Of a DNA stretch of 64,000 nucleotides, positions 53,773 to 60,546 are shown in pieces. A program made the translations under genes and the position numbers. This DNA is from Bacillota bacterium. Lineage in GTDB: Bacteria; Bacillota; Clostridia; Christensenellales; Christensenellaceae. A model generated the notes under the pieces. It worked only from the letters and a program-made list of their open reading frames with translations, was not told the DNA's origin and did not search any database. The stretch spans positions 32,273 through 96,272 of the forward strand of contig JAEWMJ010000051.1 in the NCBI GenBank assembly GCA_023393165.1. Direction: 5' to 3'. Each line of letters opens with the position of its first letter. The first letter of the stretch is position 1.

Positions 53773-54639
53773 TTGTTTAAAATCCCCAAATTTTTGTACA
53801 TTTATCAAAACCAATTTTTAACGGAGCTGTTAAAAAAACTTGCGATGATCCCTGAATTGGAAGAATCGCGAGCTGAAACAGCAAGAAAAAACAATGAAAA
53901 AGAAAGGGTAAAAATAATTACCCATCCCGGCCAGGCATCAGTAGTAGATTTGCTGTTGTTGGTCGCAATCACAATTCAATATACCGAAAAGAACACATTA
54001 GTACTGGATATCCCATTGGAGTGGTACTATACTCTTCGATGCGTCAATGACAAAACTTACATGCGTAAGCAATTAATTAACGCGCTGGAATATCTGGAAC
54101 GAATTGAATTTGCGTACTATGAAAGTCACAGCCGAAGTTGGCAAGAGGTATGTATATTTCAGATAAAACCATTTATAAAAAACCGCGCAATTCATGTGGA
54201 GTTGTCCCAAAGCATGACACATTTGATGCCACGTCAAAAAATGATGCCCCTCCCGATAAACGTTTTTTGCTTAAAGCGGGGAGAACATTCGGCAACTCGC
54301 CTGTTGATTACATGGTATATCTGTCAAAATATGCGTATCAATCACGCAGAAAAAGGAGTAATTACAATCAGGACATTGCTTAATGCTGCAAGCAACCTGC
54401 GAAGGTATGATGAATTGGACGCATCAAGGCATGTTAACCGGGATATCATCAACCAAATTGAAGAAGCACTACTCCGCAGCTCCTCTTGGTTGCGCTGGAA
54501 GTATCGTCATTGCAAACATGCTGGAGAGAAATGGGACTGGTGGGAATATTATAACAGCAGCATTCTTGTTGGCATCTATAATCCATCTGTAGGAAAAGAC
54601 GGCAAAGTTACCGCTAAACCAGAAAAAGCATCCGATTAA
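53773..54639 (+). CDS. Unknown element protein, possible winged-helix initiator-like
   Basis: A 288-residue protein from TTG 53773 (GGGGAG site). Residues 60-110 (VDLLLLVAITIQYTEKN, then YMRKQLINALEYLERIEFAYY) and 180-215 look like two winged-helix units; a basic W-rich end (RKYRHCKHAGEKWDWWEYYN) follows, written here in shortened form. First sizeable gene of the replication operon. It could be a second replication or control protein. Confidence 0.55.
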   Translation: MFKIPKFLYIYQNQFLTELLKKLAMIPELEESRAETARKNNEKERVKIITHPGQASVVDLLLLVAITIQYTEKNTLVLDIPLEWYYTLRCVNDKTYMRKQLINALEYLERIEFAYYESHSRSWQEVCIFQIKPFIKNRAIHVELSQSMTHLMPRQKMMPLPINVFCLKRGEHSATRLLITWYICQNMRINHAEKGVITIRTLLNAASNLRRYDELDASRHVNRDIINQIEEALLRSSSWLRWKYRHCKHAGEKWDWWEYYNSSILVGIYNPSVGKDGKVTAKPEKASD

Positions 54640-54685
54640 ACCCGAGTTTCATACCGGTAAAAAAACCCTATAGGATTTTATAAAA

Positions 54686-54726
54686 CCGCTTGTATAAAGG
54701 CTTTTTTGTACAAGCGGGATTTTTTT
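54686..54726 (+). terminator. Terminator after the 288-residue gene
   Basis: CCGCTTGTA at 54686-54694 pairs with TACAAGCGG at 54709-54717 and is followed by GATTTTTTT. It partly separates this gene from the rep module. Confidence 0.75.
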
Positions 54727-54842
54727 ATATACGCATAGTATGCCTTATAAAGAAAGCTCATTTCAGGTTGCCTCCAAAAGCCCCATGTTATATTTTATTC
54801 GGAGCGGTGCACTGCTTATCAAACAAGAAAGGAGGCCATAAT

Positions 54843-55169
54843 ATGACCTTGCGCGATTTAAAAATTGACGTACAAGCTACTCTCGGTAGTCGCTATTGGC
54901 TGGTCGGGGTGACACCCATCCGTGAGTATATTGATGGGCAGCGTACAGATAAGGTGATTGGTTATCGGTACTTAACGTGCCTGCCTGAGCGCGGAATGGA
55001 TAAGGTCGGCATACGTATTGACGGCAAGCAGCTAATGGATGCACCAGCAGATGGCGGGTATGTTGAGGTAAAATACGCTGACCCGGAAGTGTACATCTAT
55101 GGGCCAAGCAGTCAACCACAGGTTGGTGTACGTGCCTCTGGGGTTGCTTTGGCAAACGCTAAAGCATAA
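54843..55169 (+). CDS. Small conserved element protein upstream of rep
   Basis: A 108-residue beta-rich protein from ATG 54843 with AAAGGAGGCCATAAT. It contains YWLVGVTPIREYIDGQRTDK and ends GPSSQPQVGVRASGVALANA. Its place just before the origin and rep, and its small beta fold, would suit a single-strand DNA-binding or accessory replication protein; that is inference. Confidence 0.6.
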   Translation: MTLRDLKIDVQATLGSRYWLVGVTPIREYIDGQRTDKVIGYRYLTCLPERGMDKVGIRIDGKQLMDAPADGGYVEVKYADPEVYIYGPSSQPQVGVRASGVALANAKA

Positions 55170-55255
55170 TGCCAGCGGCGAGCGCAGCCACAACAGGGGA
55201 AAAAGCGTTTTTCAAACAGAAAAATGCTCCCCGGTGGCAGCGCGAGCCGCCCCTA

Positions 55256-55301
55256 TGCCATAAGGGTTAGTATTACCCCTTATGGCAGCATGTAGCATGT
55301 A
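55256..55301 (+). other. CRESS-type rolling-circle origin: stem-loop plus iterons
   Basis: A perfect 11-bp stem (TGCCATAAGGG at 55256-55266, CCCTTATGGCA at 55277-55287) encloses the 10-base loop TTAGTATTAC, which contains TAGTATTAC, the circovirus/nanovirus nonanucleotide nicked by Rep (TAGTATT^AC). Two tandem GCATGTA repeats (55288-55301) follow, as iterons do in CRESS genomes. It lies 18 bases upstream of the rep start. Confidence 0.88.
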
Positions 55302-55318
55302 GCAAAGGAGGTGATATT

Positions 55319-56215
55319 ATTTGGAACAAAGCTCAATCACGCAAATGGGCAATTGTAATCAACAATCCACTTGATGTCGGACTAACGCATGATGCTATCG
55401 CCAAAATACTAATGCTGTTTTCGCCAATGTATTATGTTATTGCGGATGAAGTAGCAAGTACAGGCACACATCACACACATATTTATATTTATTCAAAATC
55501 TCCGATACGGTTCAGTACTTTGAAAAACAGATTACCAACCGCACATATTGAAAAAGCATACGGAACATCACAGCAAAACAGAGATTATATTTTGAAGACC
55601 GTTAAAGAATATACCGAATATGGACAGCTTCCTACTGAGAAATCTGAAAACGCTCCCGAAATGCAACAGCTAATAGAAGCAATACAAAATGGAAAAAGGC
55701 CAGCAGAAATCATAGAAGAAAGCCCCCAATTCGCTTTTAGAATACGCGAACTTCAAACTTTATCCGAAGTAATGAACGCGCATTTTGCAACCAATGACAG
55801 AGAGTTAACCGCTACATACATTTTTGGAGCAAATACAATTGACATAACGCGATACATTTTTAAACATCACGAAGCAAAAGAAATCTGCCGTATAACGAAT
55901 TACAGAGCCAGTCGTGATATATCCTTTGATAATTATAATAGTCAGAAAGTAATAATCTTTGAAGATTTTGAATCACAAATCTCAATCCGTGATATGTGCC
56001 ACTATCTGAACCCTCTGCCGATCTATTTACCGGCACGTTACAATGATCGCTTTGCTGCGTACAACCATGTATATATTACGTCTACACTACCATTGATGGA
56101 GCAGTACAAGGAAATCCAGCTTAAATCCTATGAAATATGGAATACGTTTATACGCAGCATCAACCACGTCATCGAATACAATCCCGATGGCACCACTGAA
56201 GAAATATTCCTATAA
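55319..56215 (+). CDS. rep: CRESS-type HUH replication protein (Rep), degenerate helicase
   Basis: A 298-residue Rep. Family motifs demand a start upstream of the first ATG (55412): motif I WAIVINNP (10-17), HUH motif HHTHIYIY (51-58) and catalytic Tyr90 in NRDYILK. The only upstream option is AUU at 55319 (or 55316) after AAAGGAGGTGAT. The C-terminal half is a superfamily-3 helicase with Walker B VIIFEDF (211-217) and LPARYNDRFA, but the P-loop reads GANTIDITRY (170-179) where relatives have G..G.GKTRY, so ATPase activity is probably lost. It would nick the adjacent origin; Rep may also initiate mobilisation. TcpA-like gene follows 14 bases later. Confidence 0.85.
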   Translation: MWNKAQSRKWAIVINNPLDVGLTHDAIAKILMLFSPMYYVIADEVASTGTHHTHIYIYSKSPIRFSTLKNRLPTAHIEKAYGTSQQNRDYILKTVKEYTEYGQLPTEKSENAPEMQQLIEAIQNGKRPAEIIEESPQFAFRIRELQTLSEVMNAHFATNDRELTATYIFGANTIDITRYIFKHHEAKEICRITNYRASRDISFDNYNSQKVIIFEDFESQISIRDMCHYLNPLPIYLPARYNDRFAAYNHVYITSTLPLMEQYKEIQLKSYEIWNTFIRSINHVIEYNPDGTTEEIFL

Positions 56216-56229
56216 GGAGGAAAATCACA

Positions 56230-57537
56230 ATGGATAAAAATCAAAAGTTTGAACTGAGACGGGAAACAGAGAGAACCATTCTTTTCTTACGTCTAAAGCA
56301 AGGGGTAAATACGGTCTTTTCCGAATTGCTTAACCTTACCATCATGATGGGTTATTTATTAGGAGTTGTACTAATATTGGTTTCGACACGTACTTTTGGC
56401 TTTGATATAGTCGGAATCAATCTGCCCAACGAAATCTACTTCCCGATTTGGGCGGTAATATTCTTTTCTTATCTGTTTATCTGCCTGTTTTTGTTTTTTT
56501 GGGTAGCAGGTACACCACTGGGAGGAAAAAGGATTGCTAACAATCTGCGCCGCAGCGGGCCGGTAAACCAAGCAGGAGAACCGCCCATTCTGCTCTCCAA
56601 GCGCAAGAGCGAAGATAACCCACGTGTTACTGTGATGGAATTTGCGGCTAACGCAATACCCCTCTCTACCTTTTTGGACAAAATAGGGGATATTGAGGCC
56701 GCATTGGATGTACACGTGATGAAGATCACAGAAGGTTCAAGCAAACGGCGTATCCTGTTATATGTTGTCCCTGCAAAGTATCACTTGCCCAAAATTCTCT
56801 ATTGGAGAAATGAATATTTACGTATGAAGAATTTTGTGCTGGTTCTGGGCGAAAATTTGCTTGAGCAGGTAACCGTGAACCTTGCGGTTATCCCCCACAT
56901 ACTCATCGGGGGAGCCAGCGGCTCAGGGAAATCGGTATTGTTGAAAATTTTATTGTTGCAATGCGTAAGAAAGGGCGCTCTGGTATTTATCATTGACCAA
57001 AAGGGCGGAATCGACTACCTCAAGTACAAATGGGTACATCATTGTAAAATGCTTTACGAAAAAGCAGAAATACTTGATATGCTCACCGCCATTGTGGATG
57101 AGCTTGATAGCCGCATAAGCATTTTACGAGAAGCCCGTTGTGAAAACATCATTGAATATAACCAAAAAGCAAAGGAAAAATTTTGCTGGATTGTGGTAGG
57201 TGTTGATGAAATTGCCGAAATTTTGGACAAAAACGGCTTATCCAAAGAAGAAAAAGAGTGGGTTGCACAGGTTGAAAAAAATTTGTCCAAAATAGCGCGC
57301 CTCGGAAGAGGGGCTGGTGTTTCCTTACTAATTGCAACCCAACGTCCAGATGCCTCCCTTCTTCATCCCCAGGTACGCTCAAATATAACTTGCCGGATAT
57401 GCGGCAGGGCGGATAATATCCTGTCTCAGATTATCCTTGACAGCACTGCCGCCAGCGACCAGATACCCAAAGACGCGCAAGGGCTGTTTCTGATGAATAA
57501 TGGTACACTCTTTCAAGGTTATCTGTTTGACGAATAG
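56230..57537 (+). CDS. FtsK/TcpA-like coupling or DNA-pumping ATPase
   Basis: A 435-residue protein. Two membrane helices near the N-terminus (about 31-52 and 72-93), a linker, then an FtsK/SpoIIIE motor: Walker A GGASGSGKS (227-235), FIIDQKGGIDYL, and Walker B IVVGVDEIAE (321-330), followed by LGRGAGVSLLIATQRPD. It matches the TcpA/Tn916 Orf21-type coupling proteins of mobile elements. It would bring the Rep-bound single strand to a transfer pore encoded elsewhere or aid segregation. Confidence 0.88.
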   Translation: MDKNQKFELRRETERTILFLRLKQGVNTVFSELLNLTIMMGYLLGVVLILVSTRTFGFDIVGINLPNEIYFPIWAVIFFSYLFICLFLFFWVAGTPLGGKRIANNLRRSGPVNQAGEPPILLSKRKSEDNPRVTVMEFAANAIPLSTFLDKIGDIEAALDVHVMKITEGSSKRRILLYVVPAKYHLPKILYWRNEYLRMKNFVLVLGENLLEQVTVNLAVIPHILIGGASGSGKSVLLKILLLQCVRKGALVFIIDQKGGIDYLKYKWVHHCKMLYEKAEILDMLTAIVDELDSRISILREARCENIIEYNQKAKEKFCWIVVGVDEIAEILDKNGLSKEEKEWVAQVEKNLSKIARLGRGAGVSLLIATQRPDASLLHPQVRSNITCRICGRADNILSQIILDSTAASDQIPKDAQGLFLMNNGTLFQGYLFDE

Positions 57538-57586
57538 ACAGCTTTTGAGGACTGACAGGTCATATTCGCGGAAAGGAGGGAAGCAA

Positions 57587-57826
57587 ATGAAAAAACGGCA
57601 CTTCATGCGTATTCGGGCACGAATGTACGAATTGTGTTTAAGACAAAGTGATCTTGCGAGACATTTGAAGTGTCATTATACCCATACCGGGGCATTGTTG
57701 AACGCCCGAACAGAATGGAAACGGAACGAAATGATTGAAACTTTAAAATTTATAAAAGTGGGGATATCTGAAGAAAACATCTATCATTATTTTTTTGATT
57801 CTGAAATTGAGAACAGGCTAAAATAA
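57587..57826 (+). CDS. Small helix-turn-helix protein
   Basis: A 79-residue protein from ATG 57587 (AAAGGAGGGAAGCAA site). YELCLRQSDLARHLKCHYTH (short of full motif) followed by TGALLNARTEWKRNEMIETL is an XRE-like helix-turn-helix; it ends NIYHYFFDSEIENRLK. A copy-control or excision regulator is plausible. A decayed second copy is at 59091-59225. Confidence 0.7.
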   Translation: MKKRHFMRIRARMYELCLRQSDLARHLKCHYTHTGALLNARTEWKRNEMIETLKFIKVGISEENIYHYFFDSEIENRLK

Positions 57827-57856
57827 AGCATGCTATTTCATTTTATAAAAACAATT

Positions 57857-57883
57857 AAAGAGGAGCGCACTGCGCTCCTCTTT
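57857..57883. terminator. Bidirectional terminator
   Basis: AAAGAGGAGCGCA pairs with TGCGCTCCTCTTT. It lies between the convergent helix-turn-helix and DUF3892 genes and serves both. Confidence 0.8.
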
Positions 57884-57894
57884 CTAATTTTGTC

Positions 57895-58170
57895 TTACTC
57901 TCTTGGCAGGTTCAATAAATTGTCTTTTTTCGTATAATCCGGCGTTGACCGAACATACTTTTCCCCGTTGACACTTGTTTCAGGAATACAATTGGGGAAT
58001 GGGTAGATGTTCACTTGAATGGTTCCCGGATTTTTTACTAAGCAGTCATGTACAGCACTTTTTTTATAAAATCCGTCTTGCGTGCATCCGGTTAGATATA
58101 TTTCATCTATTTCAAGAAGATTATTGGAATATCCGCAACCGGGTTTCATTTTAATTTTCGTGGCTAGCAT
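57895..58170 (-). CDS. DUF3892-like small protein
   Basis: A 91-residue protein from ATG 58170 (AAAGGAGGACATGAT site). It has a Gly/Asn N-terminus and the C-terminal NGEKYVRSTPDYTKKDNLLN with LPRE, which matches the DUF3892 ending. Function unknown; such proteins are frequent singletons on mobile elements. Confidence 0.65.
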   Translation of the reverse strand: MLATKIKMKPGCGYSNNLLEIDEIYLTGCTQDGFYKKSAVHDCLVKNPGTIQVNIYPFPNCIPETSVNGEKYVRSTPDYTKKDNLLNLPRE

Positions 58171-58271
58171 ATCATGTCCTCCTTTCTAAAAAGGATATCT
58201 ATGAAAACTGCCTGCCAAGAAACCCATTGGTTGGATGACCCCCTACTTTATAATACTAGGACAACAAAGCC

Positions 58272-58390
58272 TTGAAAGTTACCGAAATCTATGTTACAAT
58301 CACGTTTGAGATATGCATGATGTAGCCGCTCGCGGTTGCTCTGTCGCGGGGCTTTAATGGTCGTAACCCATTAAAGTCTCTTTCTCTTTA
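58272..58390 (+). ncRNA. Candidate small RNA with strong promoter
   Basis: Promoter TTGAAA (58272-58277), 17-base spacer, TACAAT (58295-58300). The predicted transcript from about 58307 folds into a G/C-rich hairpin (CCGCTCGCGG region, about 58326) and a second one, GCTTTAATGG with CCATTAAAGT (58351-58377), followed by CTCTTTCTCTTT, a U-rich end. No reading frame of note. Likely an element-encoded regulatory RNA of about 85 bases. Confidence 0.5.
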
Positions 58391-58475
58391 TGCAGTTATT
58401 TTACATCTATCATTATATACCAATGTATTCGTTGCGTCAACAAGAATACATTATATACGCTTTGTTTGATTCATT

Positions 58476-58847
58476 TTACTCGTCGTCATATTTACCTCTC
58501 ACCGCTATCAACAGGACGCGTGATTTCGCATCATATGTTGCAACATATCGTTTTGACGGTGAAAATTCAATCCCAGAAATGGCTTGTAAATACTTAATAA
58601 AGTCTTTGCAACCAATACGTATCCACCCTTTGTTTATTCGGCTAGCAAATTCATAAGGCTTGATATTCGGCTCACCTTCATATGCTTTTATTCCAATTAT
58701 ATATTGATCTTCATCAAACCCAATCATAACTTTTTCAGGATTTCCTAACTTCTCAATTGACACACTATTGAAAGCAATTCCGAGTGAAGAAAGCGTTGCG
58801 TATGGTGCTCCTCCGGAAACAGCCGACCAATTAAAATTAAAATCCAT
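58476..58847 (-). CDS. Unknown cargo protein (123 residues)
   Basis: Starts at ATG 58847 (AAAGGAGATTGCGCTA site), since the upstream ATG at 58892 has none. It begins MDFNFNWSAVSGGAPYATLS and ends SRVLLIAVRGKYDDE. Mixed alpha/beta. I do not recognise it. It is convergent with the small RNA. Confidence 0.6.
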   Translation of the reverse strand: MDFNFNWSAVSGGAPYATLSSLGIAFNSVSIEKLGNPEKVMIGFDEDQYIIGIKAYEGEPNIKPYEFASRINKGWIRIGCKDFIKYLQAISGIEFSPSKRYVATYDAKSRVLLIAVRGKYDDE

Positions 58848-59090
58848 TAGCGCAATCTCCTTTTGTTTTATCTCGTCATAATTATAGCACAAATAGTGCG
58901 AAACGTAAACGCCAAAAATATTTTTTCGATATATTTTTAAGTAGTTTATTTCGCAAAATCAATATTGTTTTCATAAAACATTGAATATTAGATTCATCGA
59001 GATTGGTGGTGGTAATCTCGTGAATATAGATTACACAAAACAGTTAGATAAATTATTCTCGACGCATCGTAAAATAAGCAAAAAAAAGTG

Positions 59091-59225
59091 TTGAATGCCG
59101 CACAGAATGGAAAGAGCGAAATGCTTGAAACATTAATATTTATAGATGTGGAAATTTCCGCAGTAAACATCTCTTATTATTTCTTCGATAATGAAATTGT
59201 GAAACATTTTAAAATGATTAAATAA
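59091..59225 (+). pseudogene. Decayed copy of the helix-turn-helix gene
   Basis: The frame LNAAQNGKSEMLETLIFIDV, EISAVNISYYFF and NEIVKHFKMIK parallels the C-terminal half of the gene at 57587 (LNARTEWKRNEMIETLKFIK). The N-terminal half is replaced by a short unrelated frame from GTG 59021. It shows an internal duplication in the element. Confidence 0.6.
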
Positions 59226-59240
59226 CGAATTAGAATATTT

Positions 59241-59313
59241 AGAGGCTTTACAAAGCAATTTGTAAAGCCTCTATTTTAACCAAATAAAACGCCCGTAAAA
59301 CGGGCGTTATTTT
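59241..59313. terminator. Two tandem hairpins
   Basis: AGAGGCTTTACAAA/TTTGTAAAGCCTCT at 59241-59272 then ACGCCCGT/ACGGGCGT with a T-rich end at 59286-59313. The first is nearly the same as the tRNA terminator at 60297. Confidence 0.7.
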
Positions 59314-59315
59314 CA

Positions 59316-59375
59316 AGTAGTTGAGGGATGCTGAGAAGGCACCTCAAGAAACCAGAAGGTTTCTCTCAACCTACT
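59316..59375. ncRNA. Three-way-junction RNA-like structure
   Basis: Outer stem AGTAGTTGAG/CTCAACCTACT with one bulge encloses two hairpins: GGATGC...GCACC and GAAACC-AGAA-GGTTTC. It is compact and has no coding frame. It sits downstream of the DUF3800 gene. Function unknown. Confidence 0.4.
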
Positions 59376-59428
59376 AATAATATATTACCCACAATTCTAA
59401 ATGTCAATCTTTTTTTAACAAATACGTT

Positions 59429-60178
59429 CTAATTTAGGCTATATGGAGATTTTGGAATATAAATACTATTTAAATTATAGCGCTCGATTTTACCTTCAAC
59501 CGAGTGATCCAGAATGATTTTAGTATACTCTTGAATTTTTTGCCAGAATGTTGACCCATCATTGTTTGCATATTTAGGGTCATAATATTTTCTCAAAATA
59601 CCTGCTATAATATCTGCGAGTTGAAGCCCGGCTGTCGTTTCAGAATCTGCAAATATAGGAACAGAAACGATATGCTTTAAGATTGCTCCACTGCTATTTC
59701 TGTACATATAATTGGTAAATGCAAAAGCCAAATTTCTATCAACCTTACGCGCATCATTATCTAAAATAATAACCGAATCAGTTACATAACTGCGTCTACA
59801 AATTAATTCAATCCGCCAGAGCAAATCTCGGTAATGCTTCGGCAATATTTCATTTGTGCTTTTTTGATTCTTGCCAGTATTTTGAAAAACCACCGCTGCA
59901 CAATAACACGAAGATTGAAGTACACATTCCAATATCAATCTTTCTAAATATTCGGCTTTGTTCAATTTGGGATTATTCAACGTGCTTGGATTAACCAAAT
60001 CTGTTGCCTTTAATTCTATTCTTTCATTACCAAGGATATCCCTTTTTAACCTGTGCATCGTTTGATTAACAGTGTCTAGACAATCTTTTTTTAGACATAC
60101 AGCCGCTGCTACAATCCAGCTTGATTTTTCTGGGGATGAAAAGGGGTCTCCCGAAACATCAATAAACGATAACATCAT
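59429..60178 (-). CDS. DUF3800 family protein
   Basis: A 249-residue protein with an RNase H-like layout: LSFIDVSGDPF at the start, IILDND in the centre and FADSETTAGLQLADIIAGIL near residue 190, the acidic clusters typical of DUF3800. These proteins are common on mobile elements and may be nucleases; activity is unproven. Last gene before the tRNA end of the element. Confidence 0.85.
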   Translation of the reverse strand: MMLSFIDVSGDPFSSPEKSSWIVAAAVCLKKDCLDTVNQTMHRLKRDILGNERIELKATDLVNPSTLNNPKLNKAEYLERLILECVLQSSCYCAAVVFQNTGKNQKSTNEILPKHYRDLLWRIELICRRSYVTDSVIILDNDARKVDRNLAFAFTNYMYRNSSGAILKHIVSVPIFADSETTAGLQLADIIAGILRKYYDPKYANNDGSTFWQKIQEYTKIILDHSVEGKIERYNLNSIYIPKSPYSLN

Positions 60179-60262
60179 GTCTCTCCTTTATTTGTTTTGT
60201 TTACACCTGAATCATACACCATAATACATAAAATGACAATATTCCAATGCTCAATTATAAAT

Positions 60263-60283
60263 AAGCGGGTTAAAAAGCGGGTT
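60263..60283 (+). other. Candidate integrase arm-type sites, right end
   Basis: AAGCGGGTT at 60263-60271 and 60275-60283, 12-base period, matching the AAGTGGGTT pair at 47803-47823. Confidence 0.6.
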
Positions 60284-60296
60284 GTATCCATACAAA

Positions 60297-60325
60297 AGGC
60301 TTTACAAATCGCTTTGTAAAGCCTT
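60297..60325 (-). terminator. Element-supplied terminator of tRNA-Glu
   Basis: AAGGCTTTACAAA, loop, TTTGTAAAGCCTT just after the tRNA CCA end, inside the element boundary. It replaces the terminator now at 47613-47645. Confidence 0.7.
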
Positions 60326-60332
60326 AATTTCA

Positions 60333-60407
60333 TGGTGACCCCAAGGGGATTCGAACCCCTGTAGCAGGCGTGAGAGGCCTGAGTCTTGACCGCTTGACCA
60401 TGGGGCC
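60333..60407 (-). tRNA. tRNA-Glu (anticodon CTC)
   Basis: A complete 75-base cloverleaf with encoded CCA. Acceptor GGCCCCA/TGGGGTC, D-arm GTC...GAC, anticodon stem CAGGC/GCCTG with loop CTCTCAC (anticodon CTC, reads GAG), T-arm AGGGG-TTCGAAT-CCCCT. Its last 27 bases are the element attachment site, so the tRNA is rebuilt by the insertion. Confidence 0.95.
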
Positions 60408-60546
60408 TTGAGAGCAGCTATAAAATGATATCAAATATAGCTGCAAATGTCAATCTTATAACAAGATATACTATCAGAAGTTTTGCGCTTGCGCAAAACA
60501 ACCTTAATAGCGTTTCAACGAGGCAGGGACATTTTTCCGCCTCTCG

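Larger units (their letters stand above)
47656..60359. mobile_element. Integrated CRESS-Rep-type element of about 12.7 kb in tRNA-Glu
   Basis: Bounded by a 27-bp perfect direct repeat: 47656-47682 and 60333-60359, the latter being the 3' end of an intact tRNA-Glu. It encodes a tyrosine integrase, an FtsK/TcpA-like ATPase, a CRESS-type Rep with an adjacent origin, a helix-turn-helix protein and cargo. Pairs of AAGYGGGTT with a 12-base period lie inside both ends. No conjugation machinery, so it is either mobilisable or an integrating rolling-circle plasmid. The element is more AT-rich than its flanks. Confidence 0.85.

Noticed and set aside
57895..58475. Possible CRISPR or tracr-like region around the small RNA
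   Set aside because: No spaced direct repeats and no cas genes anywhere in the window.
47683..60332. Full conjugative element
   Set aside because: Only a coupling-type ATPase and Rep are found; no VirB4-like ATPase, channel proteins or lytic transglycosylase are encoded.
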